DNA of 54,118 nt. Source: Rhodospirillaceae bacterium. GTDB lineage: Bacteria > Pseudomonadota > Alphaproteobacteria > Rhodospirillales > Casp-alpha2. Under the pieces are notes generated by a model, which was not told the DNA's origin, searched no databases, and saw nothing but the letters and a program-made list of their open reading frames with translations. The DNA lies in contig PALN01000046.1 of NCBI GenBank assembly GCA_002706405.1, forward strand, positions 1-54,118, in the 5' to 3' direction. This document shows positions 1 through 8,213 of the stretch, piece by piece. The position numbers and the translations under genes were made by a program. The first letter of the stretch is position 1. Each line of letters starts with the position of its first letter.

Positions 1-200
1 GCGGTATCGGCACGCAGGTACACTATATCCCGGTCTACCGTCATCCCGTGCACCGCGACCTTTGTGCCGACGCGGCACGCGAGTTTCCCGAAGCGGAAGC
101 CTATTACGCCGAATGTCTGACACTGCCGCTTCACCAGGGCATGCGCGACGAGGACGCACAGCGGGTGGCGACGGCGGTCAGGGAACTTCTCGGCGCATGA
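1..200 (+). CDS. pseC: UDP-4-amino-4,6-dideoxy-N-acetyl-beta-L-altrosamine transaminase, C-terminal end (partial)
   Basis: Only the last 65 codons are present; the first complete codon starts at position 3 and the TGA is at 198-200. The tail reads GIGTQVHYIPVYRHP early on and then a YYAECLTLPLHQGM segment, the usual C-terminal signature of DegT/DnrJ/EryC1 sugar aminotransferases of the PseC type (PLP-dependent amination at C4 of the 4-keto sugar made by PseB). The assignment to PseC and not another DegT aminotransferase rests on this tail together with the pseF-like and pseG genes that follow. The stop overlaps the next start (ATGA), so translation is probably coupled. Any pseB would lie upstream, outside the window. 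Confidence 0.8.
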   Translation, partial: GIGTQVHYIPVYRHPVHRDLCADAAREFPEAEAYYAECLTLPLHQGMRDEDAQRVATAVRELLGA

Positions 201-985
201 CAACTGCCGTCATCGTCCAGGCCCGCATGGCATCGACCCGGCTGCCGGGCAAGGTCATGCTACAGGCCGCCGGGCGAACATTTCTTGATTGGTGCCTGAC
301 CCGCTGCTTGGCAATTCCCGATGTGGACGTCGTTTGCTGCGCCACCGTGGATCGCCCCGATTGCGACGAGCTGGCCGCCGAAGCGGCACGCATCGGCGCC
401 CATGTCTACCGCGGCGACCAAACGGACGTTCTCGGCCGCTATCTTGCGGCGGCACGGGAGATCGGCGCGGATGTGGTTTTGCGGGTGACCAGCGACTGCC
501 CGCTCGTCGAACCTGCTCTTTGTGCCGAGGTTCTATCCGTCCGGAAACGGCTTGGGGTCGAATATGCCTGTAACAACATGCCGTCCTCATGGCCGCACGG
601 GCTGGATTGCGAGGCCTTCACCATGGACGCCCTGGCCGCCGCCGCCGCGATCGCCGACAGCGACGAAGAGCACGAACACGTCACGCCGGGGCTGCGGACG
701 CGGTCGGAATTTTCCCGCGCCTGCGTGGCCGGGCCGGGCGGGGATTGGGAACGCCTTCGCCTGACATTGGACACGGACGCGGACTTGGTGTTTCTGCGAG
801 AACTGCTGGCCGTGCTGCCGACCGCCGACGCGACCTTGGCGGAGGTCGGGCAATGCCTGACGGCGCGACCCGACCTATTGGCGGCCGGCCTCCATCCCGC
901 CGGCCAATGCCGGGTTCAGGCCGCGGCAGAGACCGTCGTCCCCGCCGCCGTCGCGGCCAGCCTGCCCGAACTACAGCCGATCTGA
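197..985 (+). CDS. pseF: Cytidylyltransferase of the SpsF/PseF type (CMP-pseudaminic acid synthetase candidate)
   Basis: This protein of 262 residues starts at the ATG that overlaps the pseC stop; in-frame upstream codons belong to the aminotransferase region. The N-terminus carries the nucleotidyltransferase signature QARMASTRLPGK at about residues 8-19, with VTSDCPLVEP near residue 95, where an Asp usually helps bind metal. The family (COG1861, SpsF-like) includes proteins that activate nonulosonic acids with CTP, and position between pseC and pseG supports a role in making CMP-pseudaminic acid. What is seen is the family and the locus; the exact sugar is inferred. The C-terminal 50 residues or so are Ala/Pro-rich and look unstructured. 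A second, NeuA-like cytidylyltransferase lies at 4785. Confidence 0.82.
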   Translation: MTTAVIVQARMASTRLPGKVMLQAAGRTFLDWCLTRCLAIPDVDVVCCATVDRPDCDELAAEAARIGAHVYRGDQTDVLGRYLAAAREIGADVVLRVTSDCPLVEPALCAEVLSVRKRLGVEYACNNMPSSWPHGLDCEAFTMDALAAAAAIADSDEEHEHVTPGLRTRSEFSRACVAGPGGDWERLRLTLDTDADLVFLRELLAVLPTADATLAEVGQCLTARPDLLAAGLHPAGQCRVQAAAETVVPAAVAASLPELQPI

Positions 986-1002
986 AACCGGCAGAATCGA
1001 TA

Positions 1003-2013
1003 ATGACAGACCGCCGCAGCGTACTTTTCGTCATGGAAGGCGGCACCGGCGTTGGTCTTGGGCATGTCGAACGCTGCCGGGTGCTTGCGGACATGCTGGC
1101 GGACCGGGGACACGTCGTCTCCGCCGCGTTGCGGGGGCCACGCGGTCTGTTGACCGTGCGCGGTTGGCCCCAGTCCGGCGCCGTGATAGAGGCGGACGCA
1201 GCAAGCGAGCCGGAGGCGGATGCGGCAATTCAGGCATTCGCGGAGGCCCTCTCGCCCGACTGGGCATGTATCGACGGTTACGTGCTGGCCGCCTCCGGAT
1301 TGGCCAGTCATCTGCGTGAGCAGGGGGCGCGCGTCCTAATGTTCGAGGACCTAGCGGGCGCCGTGTCCGACATGGATGCCGATCTAATCGTCAATCAAAG
1401 TGCCGGCGCCGAGACGTCCCAGCCGGGGCACCGCATACAGGGGCCAAGCGCGGCGCTGGTTGATCCGGCCTTCCCAGCACAGGCGCAAGGTCGCCAGATC
1501 AAGGAGCGGGCCGAGCATATTCTGATCACCTTCGGCGGGGCCGACCCCACGGGGCTTTCCCGCAAGGTTTTGAACCTGCTGGACGCGGTCGACCGCCCCG
1601 GCCTGATCATCGACCTGGTGGTCGGACCTTATTTCAAGGACCGTGGCCCTTTCACCAGCCGTCATCGGCTCATCGTTCACGAAGCTCCGGTCACCTTGGC
1701 GCCGTTCATGATGGCGGCCGACCTGATGATCACCACGGCAAGCACAACCTGCTGGCAGGCCGCCGCCGCGGGCCTACCGATGATGGCCGTTCATGCCGTC
1801 GACAATCAAGCCGCCCTGGTCGAGACCTTGCGACGGGATCAGGCCGCTGTCGTGTGTTCCGGGTCGGACATTGACGGCGACGCGGAAGGTTTCGTCGACC
1901 ACGTACGAGTGCTCATCGACGACGCGCACCTGCGGCAACGCCTGTCGACGGCGGCGCGGCGGCTTGTTGACGGACGGGGCGCGGCCCGGATCACCCGCGC
2001 CATGGGGCTATGA
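1003..2013 (+). CDS. pseG: UDP-2,4-diacetamido-2,4,6-trideoxy-beta-L-altropyranose hydrolase
   Basis: PseG removes UDP from the product of PseB, PseC and PseH to give the 6-deoxy sugar that PseI condenses with phosphoenolpyruvate. The 336-residue product begins MTDRRSVLFVMEGG and has a GVGLGHVERC segment at residues 16-25, matching the conserved GxGH loop whose His is the proposed general base in PseG. A GT-B-like second half contains the LITFGGADP segment typical of the family. The ATG at 1003 lies 17 bases after the pseF stop. A longer in-frame opening upstream is simply pseF read in another frame. No pseH or pseI follows, so the pathway must be completed elsewhere. Confidence 0.85.
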   Translation: MTDRRSVLFVMEGGTGVGLGHVERCRVLADMLADRGHVVSAALRGPRGLLTVRGWPQSGAVIEADAASEPEADAAIQAFAEALSPDWACIDGYVLAASGLASHLREQGARVLMFEDLAGAVSDMDADLIVNQSAGAETSQPGHRIQGPSAALVDPAFPAQAQGRQIKERAEHILITFGGADPTGLSRKVLNLLDAVDRPGLIIDLVVGPYFKDRGPFTSRHRLIVHEAPVTLAPFMMAADLMITTASTTCWQAAAAGLPMMAVHAVDNQAALVETLRRDQAAVVCSGSDIDGDAEGFVDHVRVLIDDAHLRQRLSTAARRLVDGRGAARITRAMGL

Positions 2014-2129
2014 GCAAAGCGCCATATCGCTGGCCGACCCGCCGCCTTGCAGGTATAAGATCGACCGCTTTGGAAGGCGTTCCCGGCAGAGTTCACGCTT
2101 TTAAAACAACGCGCTGAAAGGATTGACCG

Positions 2130-2846
2130 ATGTCGAATAATGTCAGGTTCAAGCCGCTTGCCGATGGGTTTTCGACGGACCCGTTCCCGCATTCAATTGT
2201 CGAGAACTATGCGGAGGAGTCCTTCATGGCGGAAGTCCTCCGCGAAATGGAAGCCTTTGAAGCCACCGTTCGCGTTCCCCAAAACGAGGTCTTCAATCCC
2301 TGTTTCGACCCTCTTGAGGACCCGCGCCTTGCCGAGTATCCGGCGACCATGGCGTTGTTCGAACATTTGGGATCGGAAGAGTTTTTCGCGGAGATGACGT
2401 CGATTCTGGCGCCTTACGTTGACGGCCGGCTCGATATCTCAGTCGAGGAGATCAGCGCCATCAGCCGCGATCCGAAAAAACGCGACAATTTCGTCAAGCT
2501 GAGCGGACCCGGTGATTCCTATCAAGTCCGCCGGGTTCATCGCGACAACCCGAGGGGTATATACAATTTCTTGTTCTACGCGCGCCTGCCCAATGATTAT
2601 TCGACGGGCGGCAATCTGCTGTTTCACCTTTACGAAGGCCGGGCGCCTGGCTGGAAGGCCGCGCTGCGCCGCAAGTTGACCGGGCATGAATTGAAACTGA
2701 TCAAATCCGTCGAATACAAAGCCAACACCATGGTCGTGTTCATCAACGGCTGGGATAGCTTCCACGAAGTCTCCATGCGAAAGAACGCCAAGGTATCGCG
2801 CATCGTCTTTTCCGGCGGCCTGTCGGCGGACCGGCCGGTGTGCTGA
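2130..2846 (+). CDS. Fe(II)/2-oxoglutarate-dependent oxygenase (prolyl-4-hydroxylase-like fold)
   Basis: The 238-residue protein shows the metal facial triad HRD (H137, D139) and H212 in FHEV, with R224 placed to bind the 2-oxoglutarate carboxylate in the SRIVFSGG strand. This is the arrangement of the prolyl-4-hydroxylase-like 2OG-Fe(II) superfamily, whose members hydroxylate, desaturate or demethylate small molecules, sugars or proteins. A GAAAGG ribosome site sits about ten bases before the ATG. The gene stands between pseG (116 bases of non-coding DNA) and the dehydrogenase at 2906, so it may modify a surface sugar or the glycosylated product. By eye its codons look less GC-rich than those of its neighbours, which could mean separate acquisition. 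Substrate unknown. Confidence 0.8.
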   Translation: MSNNVRFKPLADGFSTDPFPHSIVENYAEESFMAEVLREMEAFEATVRVPQNEVFNPCFDPLEDPRLAEYPATMALFEHLGSEEFFAEMTSILAPYVDGRLDISVEEISAISRDPKKRDNFVKLSGPGDSYQVRRVHRDNPRGIYNFLFYARLPNDYSTGGNLLFHLYEGRAPGWKAALRRKLTGHELKLIKSVEYKANTMVVFINGWDSFHEVSMRKNAKVSRIVFSGGLSADRPVC

Positions 2847-2905
2847 TCGAAGCCGCGGATTGATCCGCCTGCCGGCGCAAATCCCACATCAAGAATATAG
2901 GCACC

Positions 2906-3898
2906 ATGACCGCCCGGGTTTTCATTTCCACCATCCCATTCGGCGCGATCGACCCTCAACCGGTCGACGCGTTAACCGCGGCCAATTTGGATTTTCGGAT
3001 CAATCCGCTGGGCCGCCGGCTGCAGCCGGAGGAGGTTGCCGACGCCATCGGCAACAGCGAGATCGTGATCGCCGGAACGGAACCGATCACCGCGGAGGTG
3101 ATGGCTGCCTGCCCGAATCTTCGCGCGATCTGCCGGGTCGGCATCGGCCTGGATAATGTCGATCTTCTGGCCGCACGAGAACGAAACATCGCCGTGTCCT
3201 ATACACCGGACGCACCCTCGGCGGCCGTCGCCGAACTGGCCGTCGGCCTTATGCTTGATCTTTCCCGCCATATCTCGCGCGCCGATCACGAGATCCGCAA
3301 CGCCCATTGGCAACGCAACGCGGGACGCCGGCTGGCGCAGTCGACGGTGGGCGTGGTCGGGGTCGGGCGGATCGGCGGCCGCGTCATTCGCCATCTGAAC
3401 GGCGGATTTCCCGGGGTACGCATCCTGGCCAACGACCCCGTGCGCAATCCGGATTTCGACGATGCGGTGACCTGGACCGATCTGGATGCCATCTATGAAC
3501 AGTGCGACATCATCAGCCTGCACGTGCCGTTGACGCTGGAGACACGCGGCATCATCGGCGCCGCCGAACTTTCGCGCATGCGACCCGATTGCATTCTCGT
3601 CAACACCGCGCGGGGCGGGATCATCGATGAACGGGATCTGGCGACGGCGCTGAAGGACAAGCGCATCGCCGGCGCCGCCCTCGACGTTTTCGAGACGGAA
3701 CCCTACACAGGGCCGCTCACCCAATTGGACAACGCCGTGCTGACCTGTCATCTGGGCTCGATGACGCGGGATTGCCGGGCACGCATGGAAATCGAAGCGA
3801 CGGACGAGGCGATCCGGTATTCTCGAAATGCACCCTTCAGGAACCCGGTGCCTGAGTCGGAATACGAACTTGCCGCAAACATGATGGAGGCAAAATGA
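2906..3898 (+). CDS. D-isomer-specific 2-hydroxyacid dehydrogenase (3-phosphoglycerate dehydrogenase-like)
   Basis: At 330 residues this is a full-length D-2-hydroxyacid dehydrogenase. The Rossmann motif GVGRIG is at residues 152-157 and the catalytic Arg (R236, NTARGG), Glu (E265, in DVFETEP) and His (H282, CHLGS) are all present, so it should be active as an NAD(P)-dependent 2-hydroxyacid/2-keto acid oxidoreductase. It lacks the ACT domain of regulated SerA enzymes. Its TGA overlaps the ATG of the epimerase gene, which ties it to a sugar pathway and away from serine synthesis. I infer that it acts on a sugar acid, for example between an aldonate and a 2-ulosonate; the direction and substrate cannot be read from sequence. 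Confidence 0.82.
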   Translation: MTARVFISTIPFGAIDPQPVDALTAANLDFRINPLGRRLQPEEVADAIGNSEIVIAGTEPITAEVMAACPNLRAICRVGIGLDNVDLLAARERNIAVSYTPDAPSAAVAELAVGLMLDLSRHISRADHEIRNAHWQRNAGRRLAQSTVGVVGVGRIGGRVIRHLNGGFPGVRILANDPVRNPDFDDAVTWTDLDAIYEQCDIISLHVPLTLETRGIIGAAELSRMRPDCILVNTARGGIIDERDLATALKDKRIAGAALDVFETEPYTGPLTQLDNAVLTCHLGSMTRDCRARMEIEATDEAIRYSRNAPFRNPVPESEYELAANMMEAK

Positions 3899-4788
3899 AG
3901 ATCATTGTGACCGGCGGATCCGGGTTCCTCGGAAGCCATGTCGCCGACGCCTTGACGGCGGCCGGGCATGACGTGACGATCTTCGACATGAAGCCGTCCC
4001 CCTATATCATCGAGGGGCAGCGCATGATCGTTGGGGATATTACCGACGAACAGGCTGTGCGTAACGCGGTGGCGGGCCACGACGTGGTCTATCACATGGC
4101 CGCCCAAGCCGATATCAGCGAGGCCATGAACAACCCGGCAAATACGGTCCGGGTCAATATCATGGGCACCCTCCACGTGCTTGAGGCGGCGCGCCAGGAA
4201 AACCTGAAACGGATCGTCCTGGCCAGTTCAATCTACGTCTACAGCAGCCAGGGATCATTCTACAGGACCTCGAAACAGGCGAGCGAACTGCTTGTCCAGG
4301 ATTACCATGAGCGGTTCGCGCTTCCTTATACGATCCTGCGCTTCGGGTCGCTGTACGGGCCGCGGGCAACCGAGACCAACACGGTCCATCGCTTGATCGT
4401 GGAAGCCCTGAGCAACAGGAAAATGTCCTATTCAGGCACCGGCAAGGAAGTGCGTGAATACATTCATGTCCTGGACGCGGCGGCCGGTTCCGTCGATATC
4501 CTCGCGCCGGAGTATGAAGGCGAGATCATTCACCTCACCGGCCACGAACGCATCAAGACCCGAGAGATGCTGGAGATGATTTCCGAAATCGCCGGCGGCG
4601 ACGTGGCCGTGGAAACGGGAAACGGATCAATCGTCGGACATTACGTACAAACCCCGTACAGCTTTGTCCCTCGGCTGGGAAAGAAACTCGCTCGATCAAC
4701 CTATATTGACCTGGGATTGGGCCTACTTGAGTGCATGAACACGATCAGTCAACAAAACAACGGCGGCAACGGAGTTACCGAAGAATGA
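3895..4788 (+). CDS. NAD-dependent epimerase/dehydratase (extended SDR, NDP-sugar type)
   Basis: The 297-residue extended short-chain dehydrogenase has the nucleotide-binding motif TGGSGFLG at residues 6-13, the SSIYVY strand at 111-116 and a YRTSK catalytic pair (Y123, K127). It is somewhat shorter than GalE (about 340 residues). It sits in a tightly coupled run, overlapping the dehydrogenase before it and the cytidylyltransferase after it by four bases each. NDP-sugar 4-epimerase, dehydratase or reductase activity are all possible. Context suggests that it prepares the sugar later activated by CMP, but that is inference. Confidence 0.8.
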   Translation: MKIIVTGGSGFLGSHVADALTAAGHDVTIFDMKPSPYIIEGQRMIVGDITDEQAVRNAVAGHDVVYHMAAQADISEAMNNPANTVRVNIMGTLHVLEAARQENLKRIVLASSIYVYSSQGSFYRTSKQASELLVQDYHERFALPYTILRFGSLYGPRATETNTVHRLIVEALSNRKMSYSGTGKEVREYIHVLDAAAGSVDILAPEYEGEIIHLTGHERIKTREMLEMISEIAGGDVAVETGNGSIVGHYVQTPYSFVPRLGKKLARSTYIDLGLGLLECMNTISQQNNGGNGVTEE

Positions 4789-5534
4789 TTTGTGCAATCC
4801 TAATTGGTCGCGAAGGCTCGACCGGGTTTCCCGGCAAGAATATCTATCCCATCCTCGGCCGGCCGTTGGTTGCCTATCCTCTGATGGCGGCGCAAAAGGC
4901 ACCAAGCATCGAGCGCATCTACATCTCGACCGATTCACCCAAGTTGAAAGAGATCGGCGCGGAATACGGCGCCCGGATCATTGATCGGCCCGACCATCTG
5001 TGCACCAAGGCCGCGCTCGGCGAACACGCCTATCAACATGCCCATCAGGTTATCTCGGCCGAACTGGCCGAAGAGGGAAAGACGCCCGAGCTCTATGTTC
5101 TCTTGATGGCGAACGCCCCGACCGTCACCGCGGATATTCTGGAGACGGGGATTGACGTTCTGCGCCGCAATCCCGACTACGATTCCGCGGTCACCGTGTC
5201 CTGCTACAACATGTGGAGCCCGCTGCGCGCCCGGCGCGAAGACGAGAACGGCCTGCTTCAGCCCTTCGTGCCGTTTGAAACCTTCGGCGACCCGAAAACG
5301 CTCAATTGTGATCGGGATTCCCAAGGCGACGTGTGGTTCGCCGATATGGGGGCCTCCATCGTGCGGCCGAAAAACCTCGACGACCTGGAGAGCGGCCTGA
5401 AGCCGCAACAATGGATGGGGCAAAAGATTTATCCGCTGAAGCAGGAAGGCGGCTTGGACGTCGATTACGCCTATCAGATGCCGCAGGCTGAATACTATCT
5501 GCGAAAACTCGGGTTCACGGACTCGGGTGGATGA
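4785..5534 (+). CDS. NeuA-like cytidylyltransferase (CMP-sugar acid synthetase)
   Basis: I start this at the ATG overlapping the epimerase stop, giving 249 residues that begin MICAILIGREGSTGFPGKN; the GREGSTGFPGKN segment (residues 8-19) is the CTP-binding signature of the acylneuraminate cytidylyltransferase family. Members couple CTP to the anomeric hydroxyl of 2-keto sugar acids such as Neu5Ac, legionaminate, pseudaminate or Kdo. It is a different family from the SpsF-like enzyme at 197, so the locus carries two cytidylyltransferases. No NeuB/PseI-type synthase is seen nearby, leaving the origin of its acid substrate open. Its TGA overlaps the methyltransferase start. Confidence 0.82.
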   Translation: MICAILIGREGSTGFPGKNIYPILGRPLVAYPLMAAQKAPSIERIYISTDSPKLKEIGAEYGARIIDRPDHLCTKAALGEHAYQHAHQVISAELAEEGKTPELYVLLMANAPTVTADILETGIDVLRRNPDYDSAVTVSCYNMWSPLRARREDENGLLQPFVPFETFGDPKTLNCDRDSQGDVWFADMGASIVRPKNLDDLESGLKPQQWMGQKIYPLKQEGGLDVDYAYQMPQAEYYLRKLGFTDSGG

Positions 5535-6571
5535 CCAGTCTGACGACCCTCGACGGTTACACATGCGAGATCTGCGGCGGTGAGCGGTTCCTGCCGGTGA
5601 CCCTGGATTCCTACGTAATGCCGACCCGGTCCAGCAACCCGGCGATCAACGATTTCGTCAATCACATTTGCGACGGCTGCGGCGTCATCACGCCCTGGCC
5701 GCAACCGGACATCGACCGGCTGGCCGCCCATTACAACAGCGCCTACCGCAAGGACGCCTACGACATCGAAACCGAAACAGGCCTGCTGCGCCTGCCGATC
5801 CAGATTCCCTGGAGCGGGGTCAGCTTCCTTCGGTTCAAGCCTTTTTACGACGCCGTCGTCCGTAACCGTGCCGCCTACCCCGACCTCACGCCCGGACCGG
5901 ACGACGCCATGATCGATTTCGGTGCCTATCAGGGAATGTTCTTGCATGCGGCCATGCAGGCCTGGGGGTGCACCGGGATCGCCTACGACTTCAACGAATC
6001 GGGTATCGAGTTCGCCCGCAAGGCTTTGGACATGCCGGATTCCCGTGTGGCGCAGGACATCTATACGGATACCTTCGCCCAACGGGCCCGCTTCGCCGTA
6101 TTGATCCATGCCTTTGAACATTTACAGCATCCCGGCCGGTTTCTCGCCCATCTGCGCGACAATGTTCTGCTGCCCGGGGGATGGCTTTATATAGAAGTTC
6201 CCAATGCCTTCGGCTTTTCCCTGGCCGACCCAACGCACTATTTCACCTATACCCAGGACTCGCTCGCCTACCTGCTGACCAACAACGGGTTTGAGGTCGC
6301 CGATATTTGGATCGGCAACTATCCCCTTTTGCAGGACAAACCCTGGTCGAACCCGGAACAGAATATCTACGCCCTTTGCCGCGCCAATCCGGACGTCGCG
6401 ACCGCACCGCTGTTGGCGGTCAACGCCGCCGCGGTTCACCGGGAGTTGCGCCGTTCCTTCCGCCGGCATTCGCTGCGTTACGTAATAGGGCGCGCGCGCC
6501 ATTTGGCCTATCACGCCAGCCGGCTGCCCGCTCATTTCCTGCACTTCATCAGGCGCGACTTGTTCGGATAA
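5531..6571 (+). CDS. Class I SAM-dependent methyltransferase with N-terminal Cys-pair zinc motif
   Basis: The 346-residue protein opens with two Cys pairs (C12/C15 and C47/C50), a putative zinc ribbon of the kind seen at the N-terminus of several sugar methyltransferases. A Rossmann-like SAM site follows at about residues 128-135 (DFGAYQG), then an HAFEHLQHPG segment and LLPGGWLYIEVPN, which match motifs II and III of the class I fold. Sugar O- or C-methylation is the likely role given the location between the cytidylyltransferase and the TIM-barrel gene. The start overlaps the previous stop (ATGA). SAM motif I lacks the usual GxGxG spacing but keeps an acidic residue followed by Gly, so activity is probable. 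Confidence 0.78.
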   Translation: MTSLTTLDGYTCEICGGERFLPVTLDSYVMPTRSSNPAINDFVNHICDGCGVITPWPQPDIDRLAAHYNSAYRKDAYDIETETGLLRLPIQIPWSGVSFLRFKPFYDAVVRNRAAYPDLTPGPDDAMIDFGAYQGMFLHAAMQAWGCTGIAYDFNESGIEFARKALDMPDSRVAQDIYTDTFAQRARFAVLIHAFEHLQHPGRFLAHLRDNVLLPGGWLYIEVPNAFGFSLADPTHYFTYTQDSLAYLLTNNGFEVADIWIGNYPLLQDKPWSNPEQNIYALCRANPDVATAPLLAVNAAAVHRELRRSFRRHSLRYVIGRARHLAYHASRLPAHFLHFIRRDLFG

Positions 6572-6589
6572 GGTCGAAACCTCATTCCC

Positions 6590-7408
6590 ATGCCCGATTT
6601 CGCGATTTCCAACATTACCCTACCGGCGCATGACCACTGCGGCTACTTCCCGGCTTTGGCCGACATGGGCTTTACCGGCCTGGAAGTCGCGCCAAGCCGT
6701 GCCTGGCCCGACACCTGGGGCGGGCTCGGCCACGCCGACGTCGAGACCTACCGCAAGGCCGCCGAGACCGCGGGACTTTCCGTGACGGGCCTGCATTCCC
6801 TGTTCTTCGACCAGCCGGCGCTGTCCCTGTTCGGTGATCCGGAAACCCGCAAACGAACCGGTGATTTTCTGGTCCATCTTTCGTCACTGTGCCGAGACCT
6901 GGGAGGGCGTGTCCTGGTTTTCGGATCGCCGTCGGCGCGGCGCCGGGGCCCCCTGTCCGAGGCGCAGGCGGCGGACATGGCCGTCGATTTCTTTCAAGAC
7001 TGTCTAGACCGGATCCGCGATCACCGCACATTGCTGTGCCTGGAGCCGCTCGGCCCGACGGATACGGATTTCTGCAACTCCATCGCCTCGATATTAAATC
7101 TGCGGGATCGGGTGGGCCGATCCAACATGCGCACTCAGATCGATGCCCGCGCCGTGACGGCGAACGGTGACGTCACCGACACGGCGTTCGATGCCGTTCG
7201 GGATACCCTGGTCCACGTCCATGCGAATGCCCGGGACCTGGGTGAATTGACGGCATCCGACGGTGACGACAATGCAAGGATCGGCCATCAACTGAAGCGA
7301 ATCGGCTATAAAGGGTTCGTGTCGCTGGAACAGCGCATGATCGGCGACGACGACCCCTTGGCCGCCGTCGCGCGAAGTTTGCAAGTGATGGAAAAGGCAT
7401 ACCGATGA
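6590..7408 (+). CDS. Sugar phosphate isomerase/epimerase-like TIM-barrel protein (xylose isomerase-like)
   Basis: The 272-residue protein belongs to the xylose isomerase-like TIM barrel / AP endonuclease 2 superfamily. Putative divalent-metal ligands fall at barrel strand ends: E152 (CLEPLGP), D185 (QIDAR), H211 (VHVHAN) and E247 (SLEQR). Proteins of this fold isomerise or epimerise free or phosphorylated sugars and polyols and some are dehydratases. It follows the methyltransferase by 18 bases and overlaps the SDR downstream by four. In this setting it may adjust the stereochemistry of a sugar acid precursor, but the reaction is not identifiable. Confidence 0.78.
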   Translation: MPDFAISNITLPAHDHCGYFPALADMGFTGLEVAPSRAWPDTWGGLGHADVETYRKAAETAGLSVTGLHSLFFDQPALSLFGDPETRKRTGDFLVHLSSLCRDLGGRVLVFGSPSARRRGPLSEAQAADMAVDFFQDCLDRIRDHRTLLCLEPLGPTDTDFCNSIASILNLRDRVGRSNMRTQIDARAVTANGDVTDTAFDAVRDTLVHVHANARDLGELTASDGDDNARIGHQLKRIGYKGFVSLEQRMIGDDDPLAAVARSLQVMEKAYR

Positions 7409-8169
7409 CAGAATGGCGGAAACCCGATTGGGAGCCCCGTGTCGGCGCCGGCTTCCGGGTTCTGGTCGCGGGCGCCAGCGGCGGCATCGGCCGGGCCACG
7501 GTCGACATGCTGCAACGAAGCCCGGGGGCGGTGATCGGCGTTCACGGCCGCGATGCCGCCAATCTGCCGGCCGGCCCCAACATCCATCCCGTGGTCAGCG
7601 CCGCATCCAGTGCCGACGACGCCGAAGCCATCGTCGGGGATTTCGTCAACGCCGTCGGCGGCATCGACGGTTTGGTCGTGCTGACCGGCGGCATCGCCAA
7701 CCCCGGACACTGGCGTGACCAGGATGCGGATGACTGGCGCCACGACATCGACCTGAACCTCAGTTTGCCGTTCTTCCTTGCCCGTGCCGCCATGCGCCAT
7801 ATGGGCGACGGCCCCGGGCGCATCGTGCTGAACGGCACGGAATCCTCATTGCACGGCGGCAGTCCGACATCTCTTGCCTATGGCGTGGCCAAGCATGGCG
7901 TGGAATGCCTGGTAAAAGGTATGGCACGCGAGGGCGCGGCCAACCATATTACCGTCAACGGCATTCGCTTCGGGTACATCGACAGCGGGTTCCACGCCCG
8001 CTGGCAGAATCAAACGGCGGACCAACACGCCCGGCGCGTCGCCATGATACCGCTCGGCCGGGCCGGTCAGGTCGATGAGGCGGCCGCGCTGATCGTGTAT
8101 CTTCTGTCCGGTTACGGCGCGTTCATCACCGGTCAGATGATGTCGCTCACCGGGGGCGACTGGCTTTGA
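7405..8169 (+). CDS. Short-chain dehydrogenase/reductase (classical SDR)
   Basis: The 254-residue SDR has the cofactor motif GASGGIG at residues 23-29, catalytic Ser in the GTESS segment near 147, and the pair Y159 and K163 (YGVAK). The C-terminal SLTGGDWL ending is typical of FabG-like SDRs. All residues for catalysis are present, so NAD(P)-dependent alcohol/ketone interconversion is expected. The start overlaps the TIM-barrel gene, and the pair resembles isomerase-dehydrogenase partnerships of sugar and cyclitol metabolism. Substrate unknown; context suggests the same sugar acid pathway. Confidence 0.82.
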   Translation: MTEWRKPDWEPRVGAGFRVLVAGASGGIGRATVDMLQRSPGAVIGVHGRDAANLPAGPNIHPVVSAASSADDAEAIVGDFVNAVGGIDGLVVLTGGIANPGHWRDQDADDWRHDIDLNLSLPFFLARAAMRHMGDGPGRIVLNGTESSLHGGSPTSLAYGVAKHGVECLVKGMAREGAANHITVNGIRFGYIDSGFHARWQNQTADQHARRVAMIPLGRAGQVDEAAALIVYLLSGYGAFITGQMMSLTGGDWL

Positions 8170-8213
8170 GCGCCCGACGTCAATAACACACAACCCGTAG
8201 GAACCGATCCAGC

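Noticed and set aside
2972..3751. Minus-strand open frame of about 259 codons over the dehydrogenase gene
   Set aside because: Opposite strand of a clear D-2-hydroxyacid dehydrogenase; composition is biased and no domain is visible.
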